Numbered from the stretch's first letter, positions 11,548 to 21,362 are shown. The stretch: 64,000 nt of DNA from Prorocentrum cordatum (GCA_963575745.1 CAUYUJ010021175.1:53448-117447), one strand, 5' to 3'. Made by a program: numbers and translations. Notes: generated by a model not told the origin, from the sequence alone.

Positions 11548-12702
11548 CTACTGTGGGCCATGGCTGTGCTGCGGAGGGTCTGAAGGGAGACCGCTGACAC
11601 AATCGACTCGGCAAGCGGAGGGCACCTGGAGCTGGAAGCAGCAATAATCGTCACGGTAAACGTTGCATATTCGCTGGCTGAGATTGACAGGCAACGCAGT
11701 CGCGTTGAGGACTGATCGGTAAATTTTCTGATAATCACGTACGCGAGGGGGCAATGAAGGCCACTCCGTGATACCAAAACGCTGCTTCTGCATCTCCCCC
11801 AGCTGGGCCCAGTCCGCATCGAGAGTCGCCAGTGTGGCCACAAAGTCGTAAGGGTGCTCGGCCCCGAGCGGGATGCTCCGTTGCCCGTGGGCGTGGCCGC
11901 CTTGCCCGCGCACGAGCCCGGCAGTCGCCTCGTCGAAGAGCTGCAATGCCCGCTCCCGGCGCAGCGCGACGTGCCTCTGGCCCCGCCCCTCGAAGAACCA
12001 AGACAAGGTGCGTTCCAGCGGGTCCCGCACCACGGTGAAAACCGTGTAGTTCCAGTTGGGTTTCTGGCCGCCTCTGTTGGAGTGCATCACCTGCCGGACG
12101 GTGGACGACCCCGACTTCGACATGAGGACGTAGTTGAGCTTCAGCACGTCGCTGACAATGTAAACCACTGGAAACTTAGGGGTCGTCGTGTAGGTCATGT
12201 TGCAGGTGCGCCAGCTCTGGGCGCGCGCCCGCCCGCGCGGGCCGCCTCCTCGGGCCTCTCGCCCCGCTGCGGAGGGGCCAACAGGGGGCGGGGGTGGAAG
12301 GGGCCCGGGCTGGGCCGCGGCCACGACAACCTCCGCTGGCACCGCGGGCGCGGGCGCCAGACTGGCGGCAGCCGCTGCCGCCTCCGCCCGCGCAGGGGCG
12401 CCGGCAGCGCCGGCAGCGGCGCCCGCAGGCGACGCGGCCCGTGCCGGCGCGGCGGCGGAGGCGCCCGCAGCGGCGGCCGCCTCGCCCGCAGCGGCGCCAG
12501 CAGGTGGCGCAGCTGGCACCGGCGCGGCGGCGGCGCTGGCAGCGGTATCCGAAGGTGGCGCCGCTGGTGCCGTCGGAAACCTCAGGGCGACGAGGCCCGG
12601 CCAGGGAAAGTTCCTCCTCGGCAGGACCGAAAGGCTCAGCAGCGAAAGCGCTGCCGCGACCCCGCAGGCGTTCAGACACGCGGCGGCAAGCACAGGCCTC
12701 AT
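11548..12702 (-). CDS. Sulfotransferase-like type II membrane protein
   Basis: An intact 384-residue frame with an ATG start. It likely transfers sulfate from PAPS to a glycan or other acceptor in the Golgi; the substrate cannot be told. Residues 5-27 form a hydrophobic signal anchor after a short N-terminus. Residues 44-160 are an Ala/Pro-rich low-complexity stem. The catalytic part starts near 165. SKSGSSTVR (195-203) fits the 5'-phosphosulfate loop and FTVVRDPLERTLSWF (222-236) fits the 3'-phosphate site of carbohydrate sulfotransferases. YRDDYCCF (349-356) resembles the family's C-terminal Y-x-x-D-Y-x-x-F motif. N-glycosylation sequons lie at 168, 218, 333 and 340. There is no intron and no frame break. 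A degenerate spliced-leader relic 50 nt upstream suggests retroposition. Family assignment is from motifs only. Confidence 0.82.
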   Translation of the reverse strand: MRPVLAAACLNACGVAAALSLLSLSVLPRRNFPWPGLVALRFPTAPAAPPSDTAASAAAAPVPAAPPAGAAAGEAAAAAGASAAAPARAASPAGAAAGAAGAPARAEAAAAAASLAPAPAVPAEVVVAAAQPGPLPPPPPVGPSAAGREARGGGPRGRARAQSWRTCNMTYTTTPKFPVVYIVSDVLKLNYVLMSKSGSSTVRQVMHSNRGGQKPNWNYTVFTVVRDPLERTLSWFFEGRGQRHVALRRERALQLFDEATAGLVRGQGGHAHGQRSIPLGAEHPYDFVATLATLDADWAQLGEMQKQRFGITEWPSLPPRVRDYQKIYRSVLNATALPVNLSQRICNVYRDDYCCFQLQVPSACRVDCVSGLPSDPPQHSHGPQ

Positions 12703-12751
12703 GCTGGCGGTCAGCGCCCTCGCTTTGGGCCGAACTGCCTGGGCCGGGGCG

Positions 12752-12773
12752 CTTGCGCCAACATGGCTACGAA
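12752..12773 (-). other. Relic dinoflagellate spliced leader upstream of the sulfotransferase gene
   Basis: The minus strand matches the 22-nt dinoflagellate spliced leader (D-CCGTAGCC...CTCAAG) at 19 of 22 positions. The changes are at positions 2, 12 and 18, and the terminal CAAG is kept. It lies 49 nt before the ATG at 12702, on the same strand, where a leader would sit in mature mRNA. Confidence 0.72.
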
Positions 12774-13600
12774 GTCCCCCTGCAAGCGGATTTTGGACGA
12801 AACGTCAGACAAAAACAAGCAGAGCGGCAAAAAGAAAGCCAAACATCGTTTCCATACTGTATGTTCACTACTTGTGAAACGTCCTCCCGTAGGAAGGACT
12901 GGCCCACCCCGAAGCCAGCGGCGGTGCACACGCCTCGCCTTCCTAGCGTGGTCAGGGGGGCACGCACAGATAGTTCCTGGGCCCAAGAAGGGTCCTGCCA
13001 GGGTTATATGGAGCGCGTCCCGCTTCACTGTGCAAACAATGCATATGCATGAAAATGTTTGAAACATACTCAACAACATATTCCCAAACTATAGGTTAAC
13101 ATACTTGAAACATACCTTTTAAAAAGCTACCGAACATATATTATTGTTATAACATTGTCGTATGATTCATCACAGACACGCCACCCATGCCTTCGAAACA
13201 GCGCTGCGCTAGATCGGGGCCCAACGATGCGAACGAGAAGAGAGCGTCGACGCGCAAGGCAACCGGGCGGATGACGAGGAGGTGGTCGGAGGGATAACGA
13301 ACAGCGAAAGATGCCAAGGGGGAAGAAAGAAGAACGGATGACAATAGTGAACGGAGGACAAGGAGGAGGAGAGGGCGAGGAGCGCAAGGACGGCGAGCGC
13401 GACCCGACGAGGAAGGGGAACCATAAGGAGGGAAGGGGAGGAGGCGGATGGGGGGGAGACGGCGCGACCCCTTCCCCCGACGCCCCCCTCAACCCCAATC
13501 CCCTCTCACCCATCGTCTTCCCCCTCGCCTCCTCCGACCGTTCCCCCCCCGTCCCTGGCCCCTATTATCCCACTTAACAACATCGCTCTCCAATTCGGCA
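12774..13600. other. No gene recognised
   Basis: Positions 13020-13180 are relatively AT-rich and 13300-13470 are purine-rich on the plus strand. No conserved frame, RNA gene or clear repeat was seen. Confidence 0.5.
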
Positions 13601-13604
13601 TTTG

Positions 13605-14045
13605 CCATCTTGTTCTAAACCATCATCGTCACGACTGCCTCGCCCCTCTCTATCTCATCATCCTCCTCGCCATGCTCCTTCTCATCGGAGTCCTCACCTT
13701 CTCCTTTCGTTATCCTCCTCATCGCCATCATCATCGCCATCCCCATCGTCACCATCAGCGTCACCGTCACCATCATCATCATCACCATCATCGACGGCGC
13801 CAACAGGGGCCCAAGAGGAGGACCACGAAGCGAAAATTCTAGCCTTCCGCCCTAAGAAGCGCCCAGGAAGCTCCCCAAGCGGCCCCAATAACCCCCCAAG
13901 AGGCCCAAAATAAGCCCCCAAGACGCCCCAAAGAGGCCCCCAAACGGCACCCGAGAGGCTTCGAAACTGCTTCCAAGAGGCCCGCGAAAACCCTCCCAAG
14001 AGATCCCAGCGAAGATCCAAGAGGCCCCAGGCCGAAAGTAAGTAA
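13605..14045. repeat. ATC-rich tract followed by CCAAGAGG-type array
   Basis: Positions 13610-13800 are an irregular CATCATC/TCCTC microsatellite. Positions 13805-14045 are the CCAAGAGGCCC-type degenerate array. Positions 14050-14350 hold nothing recognisable. Confidence 0.65.
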
Positions 14046-14546
14046 ATACTGCGCGAAGACCTCCCTAATAGCTTGGACTCACCCGCGAACATCCCCCATC
14101 GCCTGGGGGTCGGAGAAATGGCGCAAGCCTCTGGGATAGAGGGCGGAGCAGGGGAAGCAGAAGGGGCAGGGGCGAGGACGGGGGAAGCGACAGGTGACAC
14201 CCTTTCTTGTTTTCCCAGGGCTGGGCGCCCGCTCGCCCCCCAGGGAGCTCGCGGGCGGGCTTGCTCCGAACCCGCCGCCCCGCCGCCCTATGCGGCGAGG
14301 CCCCAAGAGGAAGAGGCTGGCGCGAGCCTCGGGCGGCAGATGCCGCTACCTTATTATTTCATCTTCAGAGCGTCGCGGTAGCGGGCCGTGAGAGGGTCGG
14401 GCAGGTCCGCGGGCGAAATACTGCACTTCCGAATCTTCGCCTGCACTGTCGTCATCTTCGACCGCAGCTCGACTTTTTTTTTCCCATCAGGTTGGCGTCG
14501 CCGAAATATCGGCAGAGCTCGAGGCAGACGCACAACGGCCTGATCT

Positions 14547-15485
14547 TCAACAGCTCGGCTTCGAGCGCGGTGAGCTCATCCTTGTCGATTGCGATGCCGA
14601 ACTCTCCAGCTTTGCCCTTGAGCTTCTCCGCGCCAGCATCGAGCAAGCCGCCCCTGTCCGGCCAGTCCGAGTAGTTCGCGTCCACGGGCCCATTCTTAGC
14701 GGCGCCGCGATATCGTTGAGGCGAACGTTCGCGTCGCACCGCAGTGCCCACTCAACCATGCCAGTGGTTTCCTGCATCGCAGTCTTCAGCGCCGCCAGCT
14801 TGTTGTCAATCTCGACGTTGATGTCCTGCGCAGTCTTCGCCCCGAGATCCTTGATGTAGTTCCTCGCCAGCTCGACCCTGCCTGCCAGCAGCTCAGACGC
14901 ACCCACGGCGAATCGATCCAGCAGCGTCGGCCTCGAGCTCATCCCGTACTTCTGCAGCGCCCTGACCACGTCACTCACCAGGGCGTCGCGCTGATCTGAG
15001 GTGGACGGCGGGGCCTCAGAATCAGCATCGACTGAAACGTCCTTCAACTTCTTGAAAGCCATCAGCGTCCGCCACACCGCATTCACCATCGCCGAGACCT
15101 TCGTGCACGCGTCGTGCTGGGAAGCTGGCGCGCGGCCAGCGAGAAACTCCAACGTGTCGCACAGAGAGCCGTCGACGTGCACCATCGGGCCACCCGGTGG
15201 GTTCTCCACTGCCTGCCGCACGACGCTCTCGAACAACTTGTAGCAATTCTCGCGGACATCGTCGGGCAGCTCCTTGGCGTGGCAGTCGCGGAGTGCATCG
15301 CGAAGGCGGCGGGACTTCTCGCCGTCGGCCTGCCAGTCGCGAAGAGCCTGCATGACGATGGCGCGCTTGCTTGCCAAATCCATGTCCAAGAGCTTGCCGC
15401 CAATCTGCTGTGCCGACCTCTCGACGTCCTCACCAGCTGGGAAGAGGGTCGACATCACCTTCAACAAAGCCCTGAAGGCATACAA
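14547..15485 (-). CDS. Third single-frame segment of the 14-18 kb gene
   Basis: About 245 residues of protein-like, helix-forming sequence, including ALRDWQADGEKSRRLRDALRD, before the frame is lost near 14705. The protein resumes in another frame at 14452-14705 (GGLLDAGAEKLKGKAGEFGI) and, after the A9 run, ends at 14354. No family was recognised. Confidence 0.5.
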   Translation of the reverse strand: MYAFRALLKVMSTLFPAGEDVERSAQQIGGKLLDMDLASKRAIVMQALRDWQADGEKSRRLRDALRDCHAKELPDDVRENCYKLFESVVRQAVENPPGGPMVHVDGSLCDTLEFLAGRAPASQHDACTKVSAMVNAVWRTLMAFKKLKDVSVDADSEAPPSTSDQRDALVSDVVRALQKYGMSSRPTLLDRFAVGASELLAGRVELARNYIKDLGAKTAQDINVEIDNKLAALKTAMQETTGMVEWALRCDANVRLNDIAAPLRMGPWTRTTRTGRTGAACSMLARRSSRAKLESSASQSTRMSSPRSKPSC

Positions 15486-16017
15486 GACTGCCGCTGGATT
15501 CTCGTCGGGCGCGTCCTGAACGGCAACTGCACTGCCGTTGACGACCCCATCCCGCCACAGACAAACCGCACAGCTTGACCGCCTTCTCGAGCAACGCAGC
15601 CTTCACGTTCACCGTCACGCCGTCGTAGATCCGCACGTCCCAGTAGGGGATCTCCTTCGCAATATTCAGCAAGCTCTCGCCGACCGCCTTAGTGGGCACG
15701 GAGTTCGTGGAGAGCGCCGTGAGCTCCGCCTGAGCTGCTTGCAGATGCACGCCGTGCTCCTGGAGCGCCTTGGAATGCCCGTTCACCCAGGTCAGCTTAT
15801 TCGACCAGTAGTCCCCTGCCAGCGTCAGCAGCGATTGCCCAACGAGCCTCAGGACGCTCTGTCCGCCGATGGCGCGCTTGGCCTCGGACTCGATGGCGCC
15901 GATGGTTTCGAAGATCTCCAGATTCAAATCATACGAGAAACCCTTGGCCTCCAGAGCCCGGATGATCTTTGCCGAAGTGCTGGCCTCGAGAAGGCACCGC
16001 GCAGAATTCGCCCCCAA
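15430..16017 (-). CDS. Second single-frame segment of the 14-18 kb gene
   Basis: Continues the protein after the one-base change near 16005, starting ANSARCLLEASTSAK and reaching about LEKAVKLCGL. After 15550 the correct reading moves to the next frame (NGSAVAVQDAPDENPAAV). The sequence is helical and soluble in character, with no motif recognised. Confidence 0.5.
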   Translation of the reverse strand: MGANSARCLLEASTSAKIIRALEAKGFSYDLNLEIFETIGAIESEAKRAIGGQSVLRLVGQSLLTLAGDYWSNKLTWVNGHSKALQEHGVHLQAAQAELTALSTNSVPTKAVGESLLNIAKEIPYWDVRIYDGVTVNVKAALLEKAVKLCGLSVAGWGRQRQCSCRSGRARRESSGSLVCLQGFVEGDVDPLPSW

Positions 16018-17113
16018 ACACCGCGTCCTCTGGAAGAAACTCCCAATGAGCGATTGCCTCCTCCACGAATAGCAGCACGCCCTTCACCCTGGAGTTGCCC
16101 GTGCCCAGCAGCTCACAGAAGTTGTCGCCGAACACCCAGTCCATGAAATACTCTGCGATCTCGGCGTCGTCATCGCAAGCATGGACAAGCTTCGCGCCGC
16201 ACGGCTGGATGGTGTCGGTAGCCACTTCGCCAGGGTCCACCCACGGAGCAGCAGCATTGAAGAATTTCTGCAAAAAATATCTTTTTCGACCCGCGTTCTC
16301 AGCATCGCCCACTTCCTTCCAGATCTTGGCTACGCTCCTCTTGGCGAGGCCTTTGAGACAAGGCCTCGCGAAGGTGGCGCCCGCCTTCTTCAGCTCCGCC
16401 CACCTCGCATTCAGCTCATCGTCAGTGTAGGTTTTGCACGCGCTGGGGCTGAAGCGCTTCGCCAGGTCGTCGAGGTCCCTGTGGATCTGCAATTTCTTAC
16501 GGTCGTTGCCACTGAGCTTGAGCAGCAAGATCTTGGACTGGTTCTCCGCGCGCCCGTTCTTGTAGTCGTTGAATGCCCTCTCGAACTTCGGCTCCCAGAT
16601 CCAATAGCCCACGGTGCCAACCACGTGCGGGTTCAGGCCGTCGTCGTCAGAAGCGCGGGGGGTCTTGGCAACCCTCCCGCTGCGGCCTCGAATCGACGGT
16701 GGAGGTGGCATAGAAGGCTGCCGCTTAAGACCACCGACCTTGACCAGGTAGCAGTCCGCACTCGACGACGAAGCGCCTGCCCCTGGGGTGCGCTCGGGAT
16801 CTTCATCATCACCGCCAGGCCCGCTGGGCGGGCCCCCCCATGTGCTCATCAGCTTCAACACTTTCATCATCTTCACCTCCTGGGAGCAGGCCGTCAATCG
16901 CCCCAGAACTGGTTTTGCCGACAGCGCGTCGCGACGGTCCGTGATGCTGGCGAAGGTCGGAATAGCGGAGTGGATGCCCATGTTGAGCGTGGCCTGTCCC
17001 TCTTCACCATCGCAGCTGCCAGTCTTGCCCGTGGTCGTTGCCAACAAAACATCAGCGCGCGCGTCGAAGTGCCCTCTCGCGTCGGTCCTGCAGGAGTTGG
17101 CCTGCGTAGCCAC
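15929..17113 (-). CDS. Largest single-frame segment of the 14-18 kb gene
   Basis: 394 codons without a stop. The first ~85 residues are followed by a low-complexity linker (GPGGDDEDPERTPGAGASSSS), then a charged region containing GYWIWEPKFERAF and a helix-rich stretch through WAELKKAGATF and KIWKEVGD. The first codon is GTG, so this is the interior of a longer protein and not a start. Its last ~30 codons are out of register; the neighbouring frame from about 16005 continues the protein. No known domain was recognised. Confidence 0.55.
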   Translation of the reverse strand: MATQANSCRTDARGHFDARADVLLATTTGKTGSCDGEEGQATLNMGIHSAIPTFASITDRRDALSAKPVLGRLTACSQEVKMMKVLKLMSTWGGPPSGPGGDDEDPERTPGAGASSSSADCYLVKVGGLKRQPSMPPPPSIRGRSGRVAKTPRASDDDGLNPHVVGTVGYWIWEPKFERAFNDYKNGRAENQSKILLLKLSGNDRKKLQIHRDLDDLAKRFSPSACKTYTDDELNARWAELKKAGATFARPCLKGLAKRSVAKIWKEVGDAENAGRKRYFLQKFFNAAAPWVDPGEVATDTIQPCGAKLVHACDDDAEIAEYFMDWVFGDNFCELLGTGNSRVKGVLLFVEEAIAHWEFLPEDAVFGGEFCAVPSRGQHFGKDHPGSGGQGFLV

Positions 17114-17713
17114 GGAGTTCCGGTGGTATATCTTCAGCGACGGCTACGTGGACATCCTCTCGGTGGTCAGCTTGAATGGGCACACCACCATCGGGCTTGG
17201 CCGTAGGCACGCGATGCCGCCCTTCACGCCCAACGTCTTGGGCGTTTTCCCGAACTCCTTCTGGACGTCGGCGCTCGTCAGCGCCAGCACCTTGATGCAC
17301 AACTCGCGTCCGATGTCCGCGCTCTGCAATATGGGGCAGGCCGCGGGCGACCTGCGATGCCGAGGAGGAGGCCGTGCTCGGGGTAGCACGGTTCTCGAAC
17401 AGCTGGTCCATGACGCCCATGGGCGAGTGAGCCACGGCCATCGCGAAAGTCTTGCCAGGGAGCTCGGCGCAGACGAAGTTGAGGCACCCAACGCACGCGA
17501 CGTCGGCGTCGCAGAGGAGACGCTCCATGCGTTGAGCTCCCGCGCCCCCCGTGACCTCGAGGATCTTGCACTCCTGGGGGGAGGGGGGGTGGGGGGAACA
17601 ATCGGAAACGCAGACGGCGAGAAGGGGGTAGCAGGCGAAAACAATCGGGCGAAGTCACGCCCCCCCATGCGCTGAGGGGCGCGGGGAACGGGAAAAGGAC
17701 ACGCAACTATATG

Positions 17714-17745
17714 TCAGGGCAATGCCCCCCCCCCCCCCCCCGAGC
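17714..17745. repeat. Poly-C tract
   Basis: A run of about 18 C on the plus strand, in the putative first intron of the 14-18 kb gene. Confidence 0.6.
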
Positions 17746-17852
17746 GCGGGGAAGGAGAGTGGGGAACGCCAAGATGCGGAGGGGGAATGAGCCCTCCCTG
17801 CGCTGAGGGGCGCGGGAAGGGAATCGGCGTCGATGCGGCAAATGTGAACCGC

Positions 17853-18013
17853 CCTGTCTGCCCCGATCGGTCAGGGCACACATGTCGCAACTCATGGCCC
17901 TCTTGGGGTTGTCCTGCTTCTTGGCCCCGCGGCCTCCGCCACCTCTGCCCTTGTTGCTTCTGCCGCCCTTGGCGCCGCATCGGCCACCTCGGTCGGCCAG
18001 CGGCGGTTGCCAT
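17853..18013 (-). CDS. Possible first exon of the 14-18 kb gene
   Basis: An ATG at 18011-18013 opens a short frame. A neighbouring frame then gives a Gly/Arg/Lys-rich stretch followed by a Cys pair (SCDMCALTD, near 17880), which looks more coding-like. A one-base shift between them would fit the pattern seen in the rest of the gene. A weak spliced-leader match lies 75 nt upstream (18088-18104). The stretch 17574-17850 would be the intron; it holds a G/C homopolymer and a repeated GCGCTGAGGGGCGCGGG motif at about 17669 and 17799. The donor site is not clear. Confidence 0.35.
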
Positions 18014-18239
18014 GCCGCGCAGCGCTACTTGTAGTTCGGGCACATGTTTACACGCTAACCCCCTGGTGGGCACTGGCAGCTTCGATCGCCGAAATGGCTA
18101 TGACCAATGGGAGGGGGAAGAGGTGCTGCTGCCGATGGGTGCAGGACGAGGGGGGATGGAGGAGGGCGGTGGGCCCGTCGAGGGCCACCGAGCCCCCGCG
18201 TCGCGACCATGTGCAAGGGCTAATCTCACAAACCCTCTT

Positions 18240-19440
18240 TGCGTTGGTGGTTTAACGGCCTTCGCCTTCTCTCTGCCAAAGCCCTCATCATGCCCCTGCT
18301 CGGGCGTTTACCAGTTCCCCCACCGCCTCCCCCGGGCATGAAGGGGCGCCCCGCGCAGGTTTAGGGCGTCCAAGATGGCCCAAGATAATTTCAAGAGGGC
18401 CCCGGGTAACCCAAGATGGCTTCCAAGATGGGTCCATATACATCTAGATGGCTCACGGTAGCCTCCGACGCACGCATCATGCCCCTGCTCGGGCGTTTAC
18501 CAGTTCCCCCACCGCCTCCCCCGGGCATGAAGGGGCGCCCCGCGCAGGTTTAGGGCGTCCAAGATGGCCCAAGATAATTTCAAGAGGGCCCCGGGTAACC
18601 CAAGATGGCTTCCAAGATGGGTCCATATACATCTAGATGGCTCACGGTAGCCTCCGACGCACGCCCAAGAGGCGTCGCGACGGCCCCGAGATGGCCCCAA
18701 GTGCCTGCCGAGCACTCTCGCCCCCCCCCCCCCCAAGAAACCAACATGGCTCCAGGACCTACAGAACAACAATGTGCTTCGCATTCTAGCCTTCGCGGCC
18801 GATGGGCGTTCGAAGCCCCAATCTGGCCCCGCTATTGCGGGGCCAATATTGCCCAATATAACCCTAAGTGGGCCCCAAGAGGGCCCCGAGACGACCCGCG
18901 AGCGGCCGAGAGCCCCAAGAGGGTCCTAAGAGGGCCCCAAGACGGCGCGATTGGGCCTCCCAGGGGAGGCGAACCTGCCTTAGTTATCAACATTTGTTTT
19001 GAACCACGGGAGGGCAAGGCGACCCCAAGGGATCTCTCAGACCAACACGAGGGCCCACAGAGGGCCACAATATACCCCCCAAAGAGCCTCAAGATGGCAC
19101 CACGATGGCCGCGAAAGGACCCCAAGAGAGCCAAAAGATGACTCCAAGCGACCCCCGGGGCACCTCTCTCCTCAACCCCTCAAATCGCCTGGCGAATTGT
19201 TTATGGATGGACTGGGGGCGGGATGCGCGAAGCCTCCAGATTTACGCAAGGACATGCGCGGGGAGGGTGGCGGAAGATTCTTTCAGACATCACAACAAAG
19301 CCTGCAAGCTCGGGAACGTTGCTCGCACGGCTGCGAGCTCCTGGGGCTGCTGGCAAACAGGCACCCTCGCGGGCGACAAAATGCTGCGCAACGCTATCTG
19401 CGACCTGACATATCAACGTGAATCCCCGCACACCTGTCAT
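18240..19440 (+). repeat. Composite dispersed repeat, copy 1
   Basis: Begins GGTGGTTTAACGG and continues with a TTCTCTCTGCCAAAGCCC block, then a CCAAGATGGCCC-type array (18360-19140). Next comes a box resembling TCGCATGGCGAACTGTTT (19185-19220) shared with 29160 and 39690. The inverted and tail segments found in the copies at 28.4 and 38.6 kb are absent or unrecognisable here. Confidence 0.65.
18286..18663 (+). repeat. Perfect 189-bp tandem duplication
   Basis: Positions 18286-18474 are repeated without a visible mismatch at 18475-18663. This is a very recent duplication, or a local assembly artefact. Confidence 0.85.
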
Positions 19441-19724
19441 AGCACCGCATACCCCTAATCAGCACAACTAACACATAGCATCGCAACATCCAGCATTGCG
19501 TAGCATGACATTGCGCAAGGCTCATATCATTCAGCGGGTAGCACCTGGCATGGCATGGCATAGCACATAGCATCTCCCCCGTGAGTGGTGCAGCCCAGCA
19601 TTGCATAGCATGGCACCACACGCCTATCATGGCATAGCGCATTGCACAGCATCGCACGCATAGCAAAGCGTAGCCCTGGCACAGGCCTAGCACGCATCGC
19701 ACGCACACCTAGCAGGGCTCACCT
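19440..19724. repeat. Degenerate TAGCA/GCATAGCA tract
   Basis: Short units such as CATAGCATCGCA and TAGCATGGCA recur over about 280 bp. It occupies the position filled by the AACGCAATGTAA tract in the other composite-repeat copies. Confidence 0.65.
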
Positions 19725-20015
19725 CTAATCAGAAACCGTCTGGCCGGTGGTACACAGTATCTCAGAGATCGAATCGAGGACCTTCTTCAATTTCGTCTTC
19801 ACGCGAATGAGCCTGCGCCTGAGCGCCTGGCTCTTTTCGAGAATCTCCTTCACCTTCCTCTGAGATTGCAACAGAGCTGCCATCAAGGACGAGGAATCGG
19901 GCGTGAGCGTCGGGTCTGCCACATTTACAACATCGGGGTGCTCGGGTGGTGGGCCAGCGGAAGTGCCTGGGCTCGGCGCAGGCGGTCCATCAGACTGGGA
20001 GGTTGAGTGCGCCAT
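19725..20015 (-). CDS. Small coiled-coil protein, hypothetical
   Basis: A 96-residue frame from an ATG at 20013-20015. The first half is Pro/Ser-rich and acidic. The second half, from about residue 44, is a basic amphipathic helix (QRKVKEILEKSQALRRRLIRV and onward) with a heptad-like pattern that could form a coiled coil. An in-frame start 27 codons further upstream exists but adds sequence of different character. No leader relic or family match was seen. It could be a genuine small gene or the last exon of a longer one. Confidence 0.4.
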   Translation of the reverse strand: MAHSTSQSDGPPAPSPGTSAGPPPEHPDVVNVADPTLTPDSSSLMAALLQSQRKVKEILEKSQALRRRLIRVKTKLKKVLDSISEILCTTGQTVSD

Positions 20016-20099
20016 CGCCAAGAGAGACAATAATGAGTGCGGCAGGCATGGCCCTCGCACGCTCGCACCCGCACAATGCGTTGCAGCGTTGCACATGTT

Positions 20100-20260
20100 G
20101 TGTTATCTTCGCGCCCTCGCGCGCTCTTGTTTGCTACCTTCGCAAAATCGCGCCTTCGCGCCCTCGCGCCTTCATGCCATCGCGCCCCCGCGTTCGCGCG
20201 CTCGAAAAAATGGTGGCCACCCTCGCGCCTTCGCGCCGCCCCCACGGGAGAAATCACTCC
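20100..20260. repeat. CGCGCCTTCG-type short tandem repeat
   Basis: Units of 9-10 bp such as CGCGCCTTCG and CGCCCTCG repeat irregularly. Confidence 0.55.
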
Positions 20261-20344
20261 GCCTGGCCCAGACCGCGACGCGCGGAGCGCGGTTATCGCC
20301 GCGCACACAAGAAGACATATAACGTTGCAACGCAATGAAAACTT

Positions 20345-20899
20345 GAAATCACGCTGCCCCTCTTCCTCATCATGTGCTTCCTCCTCCTCCTCCTCATCCC
20401 TGTCTTCCTCATCCTCCCCTTTTCGATCTTACTGCCATCGGCCCCCCTCCCCCCCTACCTCCGCCCTCACCCTCCTGCTCTTCTTCCCAGACAGAAGTGC
20501 GGAGCGAACAGCGCAGAGAGACCACCCGCGAGCAACTGAGAGGGGGCGGGTAGCAGCTTGCCTGGACCGCGGCCGCGGCCGAGGGGGGGGAGGAGGAGGG
20601 GGCGGAGAGGGATGAAGGGGGAGGAGGAGCAGGACGGGCGGGGGCAGGGCAGCAGCAGCAACATGAGGGGCAGAGCAGCAGCATGTGAGGGCAGATCAGC
20701 AGCACCAGGGGCACTGGCGTTCGTCTTCGTAGTTTTCCTCCTCTTCTTCCTCATCATCCTCCTTCTTCTCTTCCTCCTCCTCCTCCTCGGCCCCCGCGCC
20801 CACCCTCGCCCCCCCTCCAACCCCCCCTGCCAAGTGTGTTCCTCATCCTCCTCGCCCTCCTCGCCCTCCTCCACCTCTTCTCCTCACTCGCACTGCCCC

Positions 20900-20934
<35 letters not shown>

Positions 20935-20935
20935 A
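20345..20935. repeat. Pyrimidine-rich (TCC)n tract ending in poly-C
   Basis: TCCTCC-type sequence with GC-rich interruptions, ending in a C run of nearly 40 at about 20896-20933. The purine-rich sequence at 20940-21270 is not coding as far as I can see. Confidence 0.65.
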
Positions 20936-21269
20936 TCTGCCTCGAGGCAAGAAAGCAGCGCGCGCGGAAGGAGGGGGGGGCGATGGCGGCTAAAGGCGGC
21001 GATGGGCGGAGAAGGGGCGGACGGCTGAAAACGGAGAATTGCGCGAAGGAAGAAAACGAGGAGCGAGCGCGCAGGAGAGGGATCGGCCCTGAGTTCTCGG
21101 AGAGAAGAAGCGGGGGAGGAGAGAAGGGATGAACATGAAACAAGGGGAGGGGGCGACGAGGGAGGGGGCGAAAGAGGCAGGGGAGAAGAGGGTGAAGGAG
21201 GAGCAAGGAGGAAACAGGAGGGAGGAGACAGGGAAAAGGAAGGAGGAGGCTAGATGAAGGAAGGAGAGA

Positions 21270-21271
21270 GC

Positions 21272-21360
<89 letters not shown>
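21270..21360. repeat. (GA)n followed by a ~55-nt poly-A run
   Basis: GAGAGA from about 21277, then A from 21306 to 21360. Nothing else supports a retroposon 3' end on the plus strand here. Confidence 0.85.

Positions 21361-21362
<2 letters not shown>

Larger units (their letters stand above)
14354..17573 (-). pseudogene. Broken gene for a hypothetical protein of unknown function
   Basis: Protein-like sequence runs the length of this stretch on the minus strand but changes frame at least five times (near 17360, 16005, 15550, 14705 and 14475) and meets an in-frame TAG at 17144-17146. At 16005 the change is one extra base in a GGGGG run; at 14472-14480 it falls in an A9 run. After that run the matching frame continues to a double TAA whose first codon is 14354-14356. 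The exon start at 17573 follows a strong pyrimidine tract and AG (17574-17575), the form of a splice acceptor. The product would exceed 900 residues, mixed charge, helix-rich, with no membrane segment and no domain I recognise. It may be a decaying copy, or the indels may be sequencing errors. Confidence 0.6.

Noticed and set aside
21306-21360. Poly-A run as the tail of a plus-strand retroposon
   Set aside because: Preceded by (GA)n with no coding or repeat body and no flanking duplication seen.
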